Positions 35,614 through 45,147 of a stretch of 64,000 nt of DNA are shown one piece after another (the stretch's first letter is position 1; each line of letters begins with the position of its first letter). The notes below the pieces were generated by a model that worked only from the letters and a program-made list of their open reading frames with translations, did not search any database and was not told where the DNA came from. Where the stretch lies: contig NZ_CP108054.1 in NCBI RefSeq assembly GCF_036173125.1, positions 8,337,001 to 8,401,000 on the forward strand, read 5' to 3'. Source of the DNA: Streptomyces sp. NBC_00286 (lineage in GTDB: Bacteria; Actinomycetota; Actinomycetes; Streptomycetales; Streptomycetaceae). A program made the translations under genes and the position numbers.

Positions 35614-37104
35614 CTAGTCCGGCCCCATTCTGCCCTGTTGCCCTCTGCCGGACTCCGGCGCCCTGACCGGCAAGGTCTGCGCCTCCCGGGGGACGGCCCC
35701 CGGGCCCCCGGGAGAGTGCGGGTCGGCCGCCCTCGTCGGCGGCGACTGTGTCTCGTGGGGGACGCTCCCTGGATCTCGGGCTGCGTCCGGGCTGGCCGCT
35801 GTCGCCGGTAGCGGCTGTGTCTCCTGGGTGGCGACGCCTGGCTCCCCGGCCGGGTCTGGCTCTGCTGCCTTCTTCGGCGGCGACGGTGTCTGCTGGGTGG
35901 CGACGCCTGGGTCTCGGGCCGAGTGCGGGTCGGCCGCCCTCGTCGGCGGCGACTGTGTCTCGTGGGGGACGCTCCCTGGATCTCGGGCTGCGTCCGGGCT
36001 GGCCGCTGTCGCCGGTAGCGGCTGTGTCTCCTGGGTGGCGACGCCTGGCTCCCCGGCCGGGTCCGGCTCGGCCGCCTTCTTCGGCAGCGACTGGGCCTGC
36101 TGGGCGGCGACGCCTGGATCGCCGACAGGGTCCGGCTCGGCCGCCCTCGCCGGTAGCGGCTGTGTCCGCTGCGCTGCGGCCCCCGCCCCTCCGGCCGAGG
36201 CCCGATCTGCTGCCCTCACCGGCAAGGGATACGGCGGGGGAGTGCCGCCGAATTCCGGGCATACCGCCTGGTGGTCGCACCAGCCGCAGAGCTTCGTGGG
36301 GCGCGGGCGCCAGTCGCCGGTCTCGGTGGCGTGGCGGATCGCGTCCCACAGTGCGTGCAGCTTGCTCTCGACCCGCTCCAGGTCGGCGACCACCGGGTCG
36401 TACGTCAGCACGTCACCGCTGCCGAGATAGACGAGCTGGAGGCGGCGCGGGACGACCTTCTTCAGGCGCCAGACCACCAGGGCGTAGAACTTCATCTGGA
36501 ACAGCGCGCCCTCGGCGTATTCCGGTCTCGGCGCCTTGCCCGTCTTGTAGTCGACGATCCGCACCTCGCCCGTCGGCGCGACGTCGACCCGGTCGATGAT
36601 GCCCCGCAGCTTGAGACCCGACTCGAGCCGCGCCTCCACGAACAGCTCGCGCTCGGCGGGCTCGAGACGCGTCGGATCCTCCAGCGTGAACCAGCGCTCC
36701 ACGAGCTGCTCGGCCTCGGCGAGCCAGCGCGCCAGCCTCTCGCCCGCCGCCTGCTCGTCGGCGTCGGCGAACAACTCGGCCAGCTCCGGCTTCGCCGTAC
36801 GCAACCGGTCCCACTGACCGGGGATCAGCGACTTCGCACGCGGCACCGTACGCTCGGTGGCCGGGGCGTCGAAGAGCCGCTCCAGGACCGAGTGCACCAG
36901 CGTGCCGCGCGTGGCCGCCTCGCTCGGCTTCTCGGGCAACTTGTCGATCACCCGGAACCGGTACAGCAGCGGACACTGCATGAAGTCACCGGCACGCGAG
37001 GGTGACAACGAGGCCGGGGGCACCGCCACGGCGGCCTTGGACGAGGTGCCGGAGCCCGTGCCGGTGCCCGGTTGCGCGACGCCGTCGTCGGTACTGGTTT
37101 CCAT
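35614..37104 (-). CDS. RecB/Cas4-like PD-(D/E)XK nuclease with repeat tail
   Basis: A 496-residue RecB-family exonuclease. GTLVHSVLERLF near 68-79, GIIDRVD near 172, the catalytic IVDYKTGK near 183-190 and QMKFYALV near 205 give the PD-(D/E)XK core. C44 plus C273, C276 and C282 match the four cysteines that hold a 4Fe-4S cluster in Cas4/AddB-type nucleases. After residue 294 comes an unusual tail of eight 23-residue Pro/Ala/Glu-rich repeats to residue 478. It probably trims DNA ends in repair. The ATG at 37104 is the only plausible start; the frame opens far upstream. Confidence 0.88.
   Translation of the reverse strand: METSTDDGVAQPGTGTGSGTSSKAAVAVPPASLSPSRAGDFMQCPLLYRFRVIDKLPEKPSEAATRGTLVHSVLERLFDAPATERTVPRAKSLIPGQWDRLRTAKPELAELFADADEQAAGERLARWLAEAEQLVERWFTLEDPTRLEPAERELFVEARLESGLKLRGIIDRVDVAPTGEVRIVDYKTGKAPRPEYAEGALFQMKFYALVVWRLKKVVPRRLQLVYLGSGDVLTYDPVVADLERVESKLHALWDAIRHATETGDWRPRPTKLCGWCDHQAVCPEFGGTPPPYPLPVRAADRASAGGAGAAAQRTQPLPARAAEPDPVGDPGVAAQQAQSLPKKAAEPDPAGEPGVATQETQPLPATAASPDAARDPGSVPHETQSPPTRAADPHSARDPGVATQQTPSPPKKAAEPDPAGEPGVATQETQPLPATAASPDAARDPGSVPHETQSPPTRAADPHSPGGPGAVPREAQTLPVRAPESGRGQQGRMGPD
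35671..36222. repeat. Eight 69-bp in-frame repeats in the nuclease tail
   Basis: Encodes eight 23-residue units, each near the pattern P-x-x-A-A-x-P-D...PG-x-x-x-x-x-T-Q-x-x. A higher-order 207-bp (three-unit) duplication is visible: 35714-35856 and 35921-36063 are identical. Confidence 0.9.
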
Positions 37105-37287
37105 GACGACAGACCTTACGGCCCGCCACTGACAACGCCACACACAGTGACCTGCCAGGTGTGCACAACGGCCGGGAAACAGTGGGGGTGCCGGGGCGAA
37201 ACGCACCGCAACGGCCGCATACCATCGACGGCAGAACCTCTCGCCTGCATGATCGTGAGCGGGAGACGCGTCGAACGAGGGGACAGC

Positions 37288-38853
37288 GTGGACGAGAGCG
37301 GCGGGAGCGGGCAGCCGCGATCCGGTACGGACGAAGCGACCGAGCACGCCCCGGTGCCGGACGCCACCTCCGCACACCCGCGCTCCGACAGAGAGCCGAC
37401 CGGCGACGACAGCCGCCCGGCCCCCACCGATCCCACCGACACCACAGCCCCCAATGGCCCGACGGACACCGTGGCTTGGGAGAAGCAGCCCCCGTCCACC
37501 GGCCACTCCGACAGGACAGGGGACGCCGAGAGTCCCGCGGCCGCGGACGCCCCGGCCGGACAGCCGGACGGCCCGACGGCGCCGTCTGTGGCCCGCCGAG
37601 GCGAGGGCACGGACGGTCCCGGCCCCGACGGCAGCGGCTCCGGCGCGCAACCCCCTGCCGGAGACGGCGGCCCCGGACCCCGTCCCCCACAGCGCGCCAA
37701 GGGACCCGGCGGCGGGCTGCTCATGGGCCGCCCGTTCGGCGTGCCCGTCTACGTCGCACCCAGCTGGTTCCTCGTCGCGGCACTCATCACCTGGGTCTTC
37801 GGCGGCCAACTCGAGCGCGTACTGCCCGAACTCGGCGGCGCCCGCTACCTCGTGTCCCTCTTCTTCGCGGTCGCCTTCTACGCCTCCGTACTCGTCCACG
37901 AACTGGCCCACACGGTTGCCGCCCTGCGCTTCAAACTGCCGGTGCGCCGCATCCAGCTGCAGTTCTTCGGCGGCGTCTCCGAAATCGAGAAGGAATCCGA
38001 GACGCCCGGCCGCGAGTTCATCCTCGCCTTCGTCGGCCCCCTGCTCTCCCTCGTCCTCGCCGGCCTCTTCTACCTCGCCCTGTGGACCGTCGAACCGGGC
38101 ACCGTCCCCGGCGTACTGCTGGCCGGCCTGATGATCTCCAACCTGATCGTCGCCGCCTTCAACCTGCTCCCCGGCCTGCCCCTCGACGGCGGCCGTATGC
38201 TCCGCGCCGTCGTCTGGAAGATCACCGGCAAGCCGATGACCGGCACCATCGCCGCCGCCTGGGTCGGCCGCGCCCTCGCCCTCTCCGTACTCATCGGACT
38301 GCCCCTGCTCACCCAGTCCGGCGCACTCGGCGGCGAAGCCCAGGACATCGGCGGCATGGACACCGTCATGGACGCCCTGCTCGCCGCGATCCTCGCCGCG
38401 ATCATCTGGACCGGCGCCGGAAACAGCCTCCGCATGGCCCGCCTCAGGGAACACCTCCCGGAGCTGCGCGCCCGCGCCCTCACCCGCCGCGCCGTCCCCG
38501 TACAGACCGACACCCCGCTCTCCGAAGCCCTGCGCCGCGCCAACGACGCCGGCGCCCGCGCCCTGGTCGTGGTCGACGCCCACGGCGAACCCCTCTCCAT
38601 CGTCCGCGAGGCCGCCATCGTCGGCGTACCGGAACACCGCCGCCCCTGGGTCGCGGTGAGCGGCCTCGCCCAGGAACTCACCGACGGAATGCGGGTCTCC
38701 GCCGAACTCGCGGGCGAGGAACTCCTCGACGTGCTGCGGGCCACCCCCGCCACCGAGTACCTGGTGGTGGAGGAGTCCGGCGAGATCTACGGCGTCCTGT
38801 CCGCGGCCGACGTCGAGCGCGCTTTCGTCAAGGCCATGGCCCGGCCCAGCTGA
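37288..38853 (+). CDS. Site-2 protease (M50) with CBS domains
   Basis: A 521-residue membrane metalloprotease of the Rip/SpoIVFB type. The first 150 residues are a disordered, Pro/Asp/Thr-rich cytoplasmic segment. The zinc site HELAH is at about 204-208 in a membrane helix, with the third ligand in LPLDGG near 300. Two CBS-like repeats follow from about 400 to 515 and may sense adenine nucleotides. Such enzymes cut anti-sigma factors or other membrane proteins. The GTG at 37288 follows AGGGGAC; the frame opens far upstream without support. It is divergent from the nuclease gene. Confidence 0.88.
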   Translation: MDESGGSGQPRSGTDEATEHAPVPDATSAHPRSDREPTGDDSRPAPTDPTDTTAPNGPTDTVAWEKQPPSTGHSDRTGDAESPAAADAPAGQPDGPTAPSVARRGEGTDGPGPDGSGSGAQPPAGDGGPGPRPPQRAKGPGGGLLMGRPFGVPVYVAPSWFLVAALITWVFGGQLERVLPELGGARYLVSLFFAVAFYASVLVHELAHTVAALRFKLPVRRIQLQFFGGVSEIEKESETPGREFILAFVGPLLSLVLAGLFYLALWTVEPGTVPGVLLAGLMISNLIVAAFNLLPGLPLDGGRMLRAVVWKITGKPMTGTIAAAWVGRALALSVLIGLPLLTQSGALGGEAQDIGGMDTVMDALLAAILAAIIWTGAGNSLRMARLREHLPELRARALTRRAVPVQTDTPLSEALRRANDAGARALVVVDAHGEPLSIVREAAIVGVPEHRRPWVAVSGLAQELTDGMRVSAELAGEELLDVLRATPATEYLVVEESGEIYGVLSAADVERAFVKAMARPS

Positions 38854-38897
38854 ACTCAGCACGCGCGCGCGTGGTCTGCGGCCCGTGCCCAGGCCGG

Positions 38898-38903
38898 TAG
38901 GCT
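38898..38903 (+). promoter_or_regulatory. -10 element of trmI, probable leaderless start
   Basis: TAGGCT ends 6 nt before the trmI ATG with no ribosome site between. Confidence 0.5.
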
Positions 38904-38909
38904 GGTCAC

Positions 38910-39812
38910 ATGTCCGAACCGACCGGTGCCGCCCGCCGACGCGGGCCCTTCAAGGTCGGGGACCAGGTCCAGCTCACTGACCCCAAGGGACGCCACTACA
39001 CGTTCACGCTCGAAGCCGGGAAGAACTTCCACACCCACAAAGGGTCCTTCCCGCACGACGAGCTGATCGGCGCCCCCGAGGGCAGCGTTGTCCGCACCAC
39101 GGGGAACGTCGCCTACCTAGCGCTGCGCCCCCTGCTCCCCGACTACGTCCTGTCCATGCCCCGCGGCGCAGCCGTGGTCTACCCCAAGGACGCGGGGCAG
39201 ATCCTGTCCTTCGCCGACATCTTCCCCGGCGCCCGCGTCGTGGAAGCCGGCGTCGGCTCCGGCTCGCTCAGCAGCTTCCTGCTGCGCGCCATCGGCGACC
39301 ACGGCATGCTGCACAGCTACGAGCGCCGCGCCGACTTCGCCGAGATAGCCCAAGCCAACGTGGAGCGCTACTTCGGCGGCCCCCACCCCGCCTGGCAGCT
39401 CACCGTCGGCGACCTCCAGGACAACCTCTCGGACACCGACGTCGACCGTGTGATCCTCGACATGCTCGCCCCCTGGGAGTGCCTGGAGGCCGTCTCCAAG
39501 GCGCTCGTCCCCGGCGGCATCCTGTGCAGTTACGTCGCGACCACCACCCAGCTCGCCCGGACCGTCGAGTCCATCCGCGAAATCGGCTGCTTCAACGAGC
39601 CGACCGCCTGGGAGTCGATGATCCGCAACTGGCACATCGAGGGCCTGGCCGTCCGCCCCGACCACCGCATGATCGGGCACACCGGCTTCCTGCTCACCGC
39701 CCGCCGTCTCGCCGACGGCGTCGAACCCCCCATGCGCCGCCGCCGCCCCGCCAAGGGCGCATACGGCGAGGACTACGCCGGCCCGAACGCCGACGGAGGC
39801 ACCGGCCGCTGA
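38910..39812 (+). CDS. trmI: tRNA (adenine-58-N1)-methyltransferase TrmI
   Basis: A 300-residue Rossmann-fold methyltransferase that makes m1A58 in the T-loop of tRNA. The S-adenosylmethionine site VVEAGVGSGSLSSFLLRAIG is near 110-129, and the family N-terminal domain (GPFKVGDQVQLTDPKGRHYTF) precedes it. DMLAPWECL near 184 is the catalytic-region Asp motif. The basic C-terminal tail RRRRPAKGAYG is common in actinobacteria. It conventionally sits upstream of the proteasomal ATPase gene, as here. A strong hairpin follows. Confidence 0.95.
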   Translation: MSEPTGAARRRGPFKVGDQVQLTDPKGRHYTFTLEAGKNFHTHKGSFPHDELIGAPEGSVVRTTGNVAYLALRPLLPDYVLSMPRGAAVVYPKDAGQILSFADIFPGARVVEAGVGSGSLSSFLLRAIGDHGMLHSYERRADFAEIAQANVERYFGGPHPAWQLTVGDLQDNLSDTDVDRVILDMLAPWECLEAVSKALVPGGILCSYVATTTQLARTVESIREIGCFNEPTAWESMIRNWHIEGLAVRPDHRMIGHTGFLLTARRLADGVEPPMRRRRPAKGAYGEDYAGPNADGGTGR

Positions 39813-39842
39813 GGCGGCCCCGTGCCGCATACAACGCGCAAC

Positions 39843-39888
39843 CGCCGTGGTGGAGTTCCCGAGACCTCTCGGGAACTCCACCACGGCG
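39843..39888 (+). terminator. Terminator after trmI
   Basis: Twenty-bp stem (39843-39862 with 39869-39888) and a 6-nt loop, 30 bp after the trmI stop. Confidence 0.85.
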
Positions 39889-40002
39889 CTTCTCTGTTGA
39901 CACCACGACAGAACTACCGACCCCGCCGTTCCCGCTGACTGTGACGTATGGCACCATGCTGGCCACCCCACCGGCACAGCCCTCACAGGAGACACATCTC
40001 TC

Positions 40003-40578
40003 GTGCAGCAATCCGCCGTCCCGGAACTGGCACACACCCACGCCGGCCCGATCCACTGGCTGGCGACAGCAACCGCCCTCGCCGGAGTCGTCGCGGCCTC
40101 CGCCTTCCTGCAGCCCGACGCGGCCACCGCCGCCCAGACCGGACGCGGCGCACAGACCGCCCCCGCCGCCACCGCGCCCCCCGATCCCAACCGCGTCGAC
40201 TACCCCGTGGAGTGCGGCCCCACCAAAGTCGTCGTGCAGAAGAAGGCCTCCGGAGACCTCGACGGCGACGGCCGCCCCGAAACGGTCGCAGTGGTCCACT
40301 GCGACGCCATCGCGGGCGCCCCGCCAAGCGGCGTGTACGTACTCACCCAGGCCGCCGACGCCACCGAACCCCGCATCGTCGCCACCCTCGTCGACCCGAA
40401 AGAGCGCCTCACCGTCACGGACTTCGCCGTGCGCGACGCCGCCGTCACCGCCACTCTGCTCGGCTACTCCTCGCCCGACGTCCCCCGTTGCTGCCCCGAC
40501 GTGGACGAACGCGCCAAGTGGCAGTGGAAAAACGGCACATTCGTCCGTTCCGTCCCCGCCGGCGCCCAGAGCGTGTGA
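40003..40578 (+). CDS. Membrane-anchored or secreted protein of unknown function
   Basis: A 191-residue protein with one N-terminal hydrophobic helix (about 18-38), then an extracytoplasmic domain beginning after an Ala/Pro/Thr-rich linker. It contains four cysteines (one near 67, one near 97 and an adjacent pair CC near 164). The repeated SGDLDGDGRPETVAVVHC segment resembles a calcium-binding FG-GAP/EF-like loop. No catalytic motif recognised. GTG start with GGAGA 14 nt upstream. It converges with the ferredoxin gene; function unknown. Confidence 0.7.
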   Translation: MQQSAVPELAHTHAGPIHWLATATALAGVVAASAFLQPDAATAAQTGRGAQTAPAATAPPDPNRVDYPVECGPTKVVVQKKASGDLDGDGRPETVAVVHCDAIAGAPPSGVYVLTQAADATEPRIVATLVDPKERLTVTDFAVRDAAVTATLLGYSSPDVPRCCPDVDERAKWQWKNGTFVRSVPAGAQSV

Positions 40579-40634
40579 CCAAGAAGACATACGGAACGGC
40601 CCGGCCCGCAAAGTGACTTGACGTGACCGTCGAA

Positions 40635-40940
40635 CTACTCCGCGTCCGGGCCGTACACCTCGGCCTTGTCCGAAACCCGACGCACATGGATGCACTCGCC
40701 CGGACACTCCTTCGCGGAGTCGGCGACATCACGCAGAAGCGTCAGAGGTACGGGCGTTGTGGCCCCCGGGGCCTGCAACAACTCATCGCCGGAGCCCTTC
40801 ACATAGGCCAGACCGTCGATGTCCAGCTCAAAAACCTCGGGTGCATACTGGGCGCAGATGCCGTCGCCGGTGCAGAGGTCCTGATCGATCCACACCTCCA
40901 GGTCCTCGCCGCCGACGCCGGCCTCTTGCTGAACGCTCAT
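40635..40940 (-). CDS. Single-cluster ferredoxin
   Basis: A 101-residue small acidic ferredoxin. CTGDGIC (about 23-29) and CPGECIH (about 79-85) supply the ligands of one iron-sulphur cluster, 3Fe-4S or 4Fe-4S. Such ferredoxins pass electrons to cytochromes P450 or other oxidoreductases. ATG start with GGCAGGAGT upstream. Divergent from arc: the two upstream regions share a 12-bp inverted sequence that includes a -10. The electron partner is not adjacent. Confidence 0.92.
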   Translation of the reverse strand: MSVQQEAGVGGEDLEVWIDQDLCTGDGICAQYAPEVFELDIDGLAYVKGSGDELLQAPGATTPVPLTLLRDVADSAKECPGECIHVRRVSDKAEVYGPDAE

Positions 40941-41016
40941 GACTCCTGCCGATCCTGTGCCGAGCGAACCGGAATAAAACGCAAGTCGGCCCAGCTCTGA
41001 CGGGTGTTGAACACTT

Positions 41017-41158
41017 AGACCCTACCTGCGCCCGCTTTCCCTTCCCGTTCAGTGGGTATTTCCCTGGCGTGAGGGAGAGCGCAAGGGTGAAGATCGGACA
41101 CACCCCGACCGTCTTTGTGATCTAGGGGTTTCAATCGACACCCACCCAGGTAGGGTCT
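41017..41158. promoter_or_regulatory. Divergent ferredoxin/arc promoter pair
   Basis: AGACCCTACCTG at 41017-41028 and its exact reverse complement CAGGTAGGGTCT at 41147-41158 flank the divergent promoter region, pointing outward. Each contains TAGGGT, a typical -10, facing ferredoxin on one side and arc on the other. The same GTAGGGTCT occurs upstream of pup. Confidence 0.6.
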
Positions 41159-41194
41159 GGAAGCGTCCAGCTCCCCTTGGAGGAGGTGAGGACC

Positions 41195-42961
41195 GTGGCA
41201 GCCCACGACGACGACATGAACCGCGGCATCCGCCCGGGACGAGGGTCCGAGGACCCCGCCGGGCAGATTGCCTATCTTGAGCAGGAGATCGCCGTCCTGC
41301 GACGCAAGCTCGCCGACTCTCCGCGACACACGAGAATTCTCGAAGAGCGGATCGTCGAGCTGCAGACCAACCTGGCCGGCGTGTCCGCGCAGAACGAGCG
41401 GCTCGCCAACACACTCCGAGAGGCCCGCGACCAGATCGTGGCCCTCAAGGAAGAAGTCGACCGGCTCGCACAGCCGCCGGCCGGCTTCGGCGTCTTCCTC
41501 ACGGCGAACGAGGACGGCACGGCCGACATCTTCACCGGCGGCCGCAAACTGCGGGTGAACGTCAGCCCCAGCGTCGAACTCGAAGAGCTCAGGCGCGGCC
41601 AGGAAGTGATGCTCAACGAAGCGCTCAACGTGGTCGAAGCCATGGAGTACGAGCGAGTCGGGGACATCGTCACCCTCAAGGAAATCCTCGAGGACGGCGA
41701 ACGCGCCCTCGTACTCGGGCACACCGACGAGGAACGGGTGGTACGGCTCGCCGAGCCGCTGCTGGACGTCACCATCCGCCCCGGCGACGCCCTCCTGCTC
41801 GAACCCCGATCCGGATACGTCTACGAAGTCGTACCCAAGAGCGAGGTCGAAGAACTCGTCCTCGAAGAGGTCCCCGACATCGGCTACGAACAGATCGGCG
41901 GTCTGGGCGGCCAGATCGAAATGATCCGCGACGCAGTCGAGCTCCCGTACCTCTACCCCGACCTCTTCAAGGAGCACGAACTGCGGCCGCCCAAGGGCGT
42001 CCTGCTGTACGGGCCTCCCGGATGCGGCAAGACACTCATCGCCAAGGCCGTCGCCAACTCACTGGCCAAAAAGGTCGCCGAGGTGACCGGACAGGCCACG
42101 GGCAAGAGCTTCTTCCTCAACATCAAGGGCCCCGAGCTCCTCAACAAGTACGTCGGAGAGACCGAGCGGCAGATCCGCCTCGTCTTCCAGCGCGCCCGTG
42201 AGAAGGCCAGCGAGGGCACACCCGTCATCGTCTTCTTCGACGAGATGGAATCCCTCTTCCGTACCCGTGGATCAGGCGTCAGCTCGGACGTGGAGAACAC
42301 CATCGTCCCGCAGCTGCTCGCCGAGATCGACGGCGTGGAAGGCTTGCAGAACGTGGTCGTGATCGGCGCCTCCAACCGCGAGGACATGATCGACCCCGCC
42401 ATCCTGCGCCCCGGCCGCCTCGACGTGAAGATCAAAATCGAACGTCCGGACGCCGAAGCGGCCAAGGACATCTTCCAGAAGTACCTCACCGAACGCCTCC
42501 CCCTCCACCCCGAGGACATCGGCGAGCACGGCGGCGACAAGGGCGCCACGGTCCAAGGCATGATCCAGACCGCGGTCGAGCAGATGTACGCCGAATCCGA
42601 GGAAAACCGCTTCCTCGAGGTCACCTACGCCAACGGCGACAAGGAAGTCCTCTACTTCAAGGACTTCAACTCCGGCGCCATGATCGAAAACATCGTCGGC
42701 CGCGCCAAGAAGATGGCCATCAAGGACTTCCTCGAACACAACCAGAAGGGCCTCAGGGTCTCCCACCTGCTCCAGGCCTGCGTAGACGAGTTCAAGGAGA
42801 ACGAAGACCTGCCCAACACCACCAACCCCGACGACTGGGCCCGCATCTCCGGCAAGAAGGGCGAACGGATCGTCTACATCCGCACCCTCATCACCGGAAA
42901 GCAGGGCGCAGACACCGGACGCTCCATCGACACGGTGGCGAACACCGGTCAGTACCTGTAA
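41195..42961 (+). CDS. arc: Proteasome-associated AAA ATPase ARC (Mpa homologue)
   Basis: A 588-residue hexameric unfoldase that binds Pup and feeds pupylated proteins into the 20S core. The N-terminal coiled coil (about 25-85) captures Pup, followed by tandem OB folds (about 90-235). The AAA domain has Walker A GPPGCGKT near 273-280 and Walker B VFFDEME near 347-353. The C-terminal QYL resembles the HbYX motif that docks on the proteasome. The GTG at 41195 is preceded by GGAGGAGGTGAGG. First gene of the Pup-proteasome region; dop follows 234 bp downstream. Confidence 0.97.
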   Translation: MAAHDDDMNRGIRPGRGSEDPAGQIAYLEQEIAVLRRKLADSPRHTRILEERIVELQTNLAGVSAQNERLANTLREARDQIVALKEEVDRLAQPPAGFGVFLTANEDGTADIFTGGRKLRVNVSPSVELEELRRGQEVMLNEALNVVEAMEYERVGDIVTLKEILEDGERALVLGHTDEERVVRLAEPLLDVTIRPGDALLLEPRSGYVYEVVPKSEVEELVLEEVPDIGYEQIGGLGGQIEMIRDAVELPYLYPDLFKEHELRPPKGVLLYGPPGCGKTLIAKAVANSLAKKVAEVTGQATGKSFFLNIKGPELLNKYVGETERQIRLVFQRAREKASEGTPVIVFFDEMESLFRTRGSGVSSDVENTIVPQLLAEIDGVEGLQNVVVIGASNREDMIDPAILRPGRLDVKIKIERPDAEAAKDIFQKYLTERLPLHPEDIGEHGGDKGATVQGMIQTAVEQMYAESEENRFLEVTYANGDKEVLYFKDFNSGAMIENIVGRAKKMAIKDFLEHNQKGLRVSHLLQACVDEFKENEDLPNTTNPDDWARISGKKGERIVYIRTLITGKQGADTGRSIDTVANTGQYL

Positions 42962-43195
42962 AAGACAGGGCGGCTGCGGGTGCCCTCAACGGGTACCCGC
43001 AGTCGACTGTTTTCCAGGGCATCACCGGAGCGGAGCAATGACGCAAATGATCTCCCCACCAGCGCAAAGGCGTTCTAGGCTCTTCCATACCGCCGAGTCG
43101 CGCAGTGCGGGGACGGGCACCGCACACGCACCGGAGAACCAGCGGTACTTGAGCTGCGCCCCCGACCGAGGGCGCCGCCGGGCAAGGAGGGCCGC

Positions 43196-44707
43196 ATGAC
43201 CGTACGGCGAGTAATGGGCATCGAGACGGAGTACGGAATCTCCGTCCCCGGCCACCCCAACGCCAATGCCATGCTCACCTCGTCCCAGATCGTCAACGCC
43301 TACGCGGCGGCGATGCACCGGGCCCGCCGCGCCCGGTGGGACTTCGAGGAGGAGAATCCGCTGCGGGACGCCCGAGGCTTCGACCTCGCCCGCGAGGCCG
43401 CCGACGCCAGCCAGCTCACCGACGAAGACATCGGCCTCGCCAATGTCATCCTCACCAACGGAGCACGGCTGTACGTAGACCACGCACACCCCGAGTACAG
43501 CGCACCAGAAGTCACCAACCCCCGGGACGCCGTCCTCTGGGACAAAGCCGGCGAACGCATCATGGCCGAAGCCGCCGAACGCGCCGCCCAGCTCCCCGGC
43601 GCCCAACCCATCCACCTCTACAAAAACAACACCGACAACAAAGGCGCCTCCTACGGCACCCACGAGAACTACCTGATGAAGCGGGAAACCCCCTTCTCAG
43701 ACATCGTGCGCCACCTCACACCCTTCTTCGTCTCACGCCAGGTCATCACCGGCGCAGGCCGCGTAGGCATCGGCCAGGACGGCCACGAACACGGCTTCCA
43801 GCTCAGCCAACGCGCCGACTACTTCGAAGTCGAAGTAGGCCTCGAGACGACTCTCAAGCGCCCCATCATCAACACGCGTGACGAACCGCACGCCGACGCC
43901 GAGAAGTACCGGCGCCTGCACGTGATCATCGGAGACGCGAACCTCTCCGAGATCTCCACGTACCTGAAACTGGGCACCACGGCCCTGGTCCTCTCCATGA
44001 TCGAGGACGGCTTCATCGCCGTCGACCTCGCCGTCGACCAGCCCGTACGCACCCTCCACCAGGTCTCACACGACCCCTCACTGCAACGCCTCGTCACCCT
44101 CCGCAGTGGCCGCACACTCACCGCAGTCCAACTCCAGATGGAGTACTACGAACTCGCACGCAAATACGTCGAGGAACGGTACGGCGCCGACGCCGACGAA
44201 CAGACCAAGGACGTACTCACCCGATGGGAAGACGTCCTAGGCCGCCTCGAAAGCGACCCCATGAGCCTCGCCGGCGAACTCGACTGGGTCGCCAAACGCG
44301 AACTCATGGAGGGCTACCGACGCCGCGACAACCTCGAATGGGACGCCGCACGACTCCACCTCGTCGACCTCCAGTACGCCGACGTACGCCCCGAAAAGGG
44401 CCTCTACAACCGACTGGCGGCCCGCGGCAAGATGAAGCGCCTCCTCGACGACACAGACGTCGAACGCGCCCGCACCAAGCCGCCCGAGGACACCCGCGCC
44501 TACTTCCGCGGACGCTGCCTCGAGCAGTACGCCGACGACGTCGCAGCCGCCTCCTGGGACTCCGTGATCTTCGACCTCCCCGGCCGCGACTCCCTCCAAC
44601 GCGTACCAACCCTCGAACCACTTCGCGGAACGCGTAATCACGTCAAGGAACTCCTCGACCGCTGCCGAACAGCAGAAGACCTGGTCAAGGTCCTCTCCGG
44701 CGGCTGA
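43196..44707 (+). CDS. dop: Pup deamidase/depupylase Dop
   Basis: A 503-residue glutamine-synthetase-like enzyme that deamidates the C-terminal Gln of Pup to Glu and removes Pup from substrates. It opens with the nucleotide/metal-binding GIETEYG at about 8-14. The flexible Dop-loop region lies near residues 45-90. [19 protein letters not shown] near 223 is shared with PafA. ATG start with AAGGAGG. TAGGCT at 43076 is a possible -10. pup follows directly, forming the canonical dop-pup pair. Confidence 0.97.
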   Translation: MTVRRVMGIETEYGISVPGHPNANAMLTSSQIVNAYAAAMHRARRARWDFEEENPLRDARGFDLAREAADASQLTDEDIGLANVILTNGARLYVDHAHPEYSAPEVTNPRDAVLWDKAGERIMAEAAERAAQLPGAQPIHLYKNNTDNKGASYGTHENYLMKRETPFSDIVRHLTPFFVSRQVITGAGRVGIGQDGHEHGFQLSQRADYFEVEVGLETTLKRPIINTRDEPHADAEKYRRLHVIIGDANLSEISTYLKLGTTALVLSMIEDGFIAVDLAVDQPVRTLHQVSHDPSLQRLVTLRSGRTLTAVQLQMEYYELARKYVEERYGADADEQTKDVLTRWEDVLGRLESDPMSLAGELDWVAKRELMEGYRRRDNLEWDAARLHLVDLQYADVRPEKGLYNRLAARGKMKRLLDDTDVERARTKPPEDTRAYFRGRCLEQYADDVAAASWDSVIFDLPGRDSLQRVPTLEPLRGTRNHVKELLDRCRTAEDLVKVLSGG

Positions 44708-44820
44708 AACAACCGGGCCGGCCCTACCAGCAGCAGGTCACAGGCAGGGTGGAAAACAGCGGCGCCAGGGAATCATGAAGGTGGTGCCCGGACGTTGTAG
44801 CAACTGCGGGGCCGATGTCG

Positions 44821-44838
44821 GACCCTGCTTGTAGGGTC
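44821..44838 (+). promoter_or_regulatory. Candidate pup promoter with inverted repeat
   Basis: GACCCT and AGGGTC flank 6 bp, and the right half carries TAGGGT as a possible -10. GTAGGGTCTG matches the arc promoter exactly over 10 bases. Confidence 0.5.
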
Positions 44839-44873
44839 TGATCAAGAACGTCGAACCGAGCGGGGTGAGGGTT

Positions 44874-45092
44874 ATGGCGACCAAGGACACCGGCGGCGGA
44901 CAGCAGAAGGCAACGCGGTCCACCGAAGAGGTCGAAGAGACTACGCAGGACGCGCAGGCTTCAGAGGACCTCAAGGAACGCCAGGAGAAGCTGAGCGACG
45001 ACGTGGACTCCGTCCTGGACGAAATCGATGACGTACTCGAGGAGAACGCAGAGGATTTCGTGAGGTCATTCGTGCAAAAAGGCGGCCAGTGA
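44874..45092 (+). CDS. pup: Prokaryotic ubiquitin-like protein Pup
   Basis: A 72-residue, largely disordered acidic protein that is ligated to substrate lysines by PafA. It ends in GGQ, so Dop must convert the final Gln to Glu before use. The central helix (about 30-60, LKERQEKLSDDVDSVLDEI) binds the ARC coiled coil. The ATG at 44874 is preferred over a GTG 9 bp earlier because the protein then matches known Pup starts. Confidence 0.98.
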   Translation: MATKDTGGGQQKATRSTEEVEETTQDAQASEDLKERQEKLSDDVDSVLDEIDDVLEENAEDFVRSFVQKGGQ

Positions 45093-45147
45093 GGGGTCCG
45101 CGGGGCAGATTTTCCTTCGAATCGAAGGTGAGTGTGGGTCGAGCGTA

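Noticed and set aside
37105..38862. Long N-terminal extension of the RecB-like nuclease
   Set aside because: It runs antisense through the whole site-2 protease gene and lacks any domain; the ATG at 37104 starts the family sequence.
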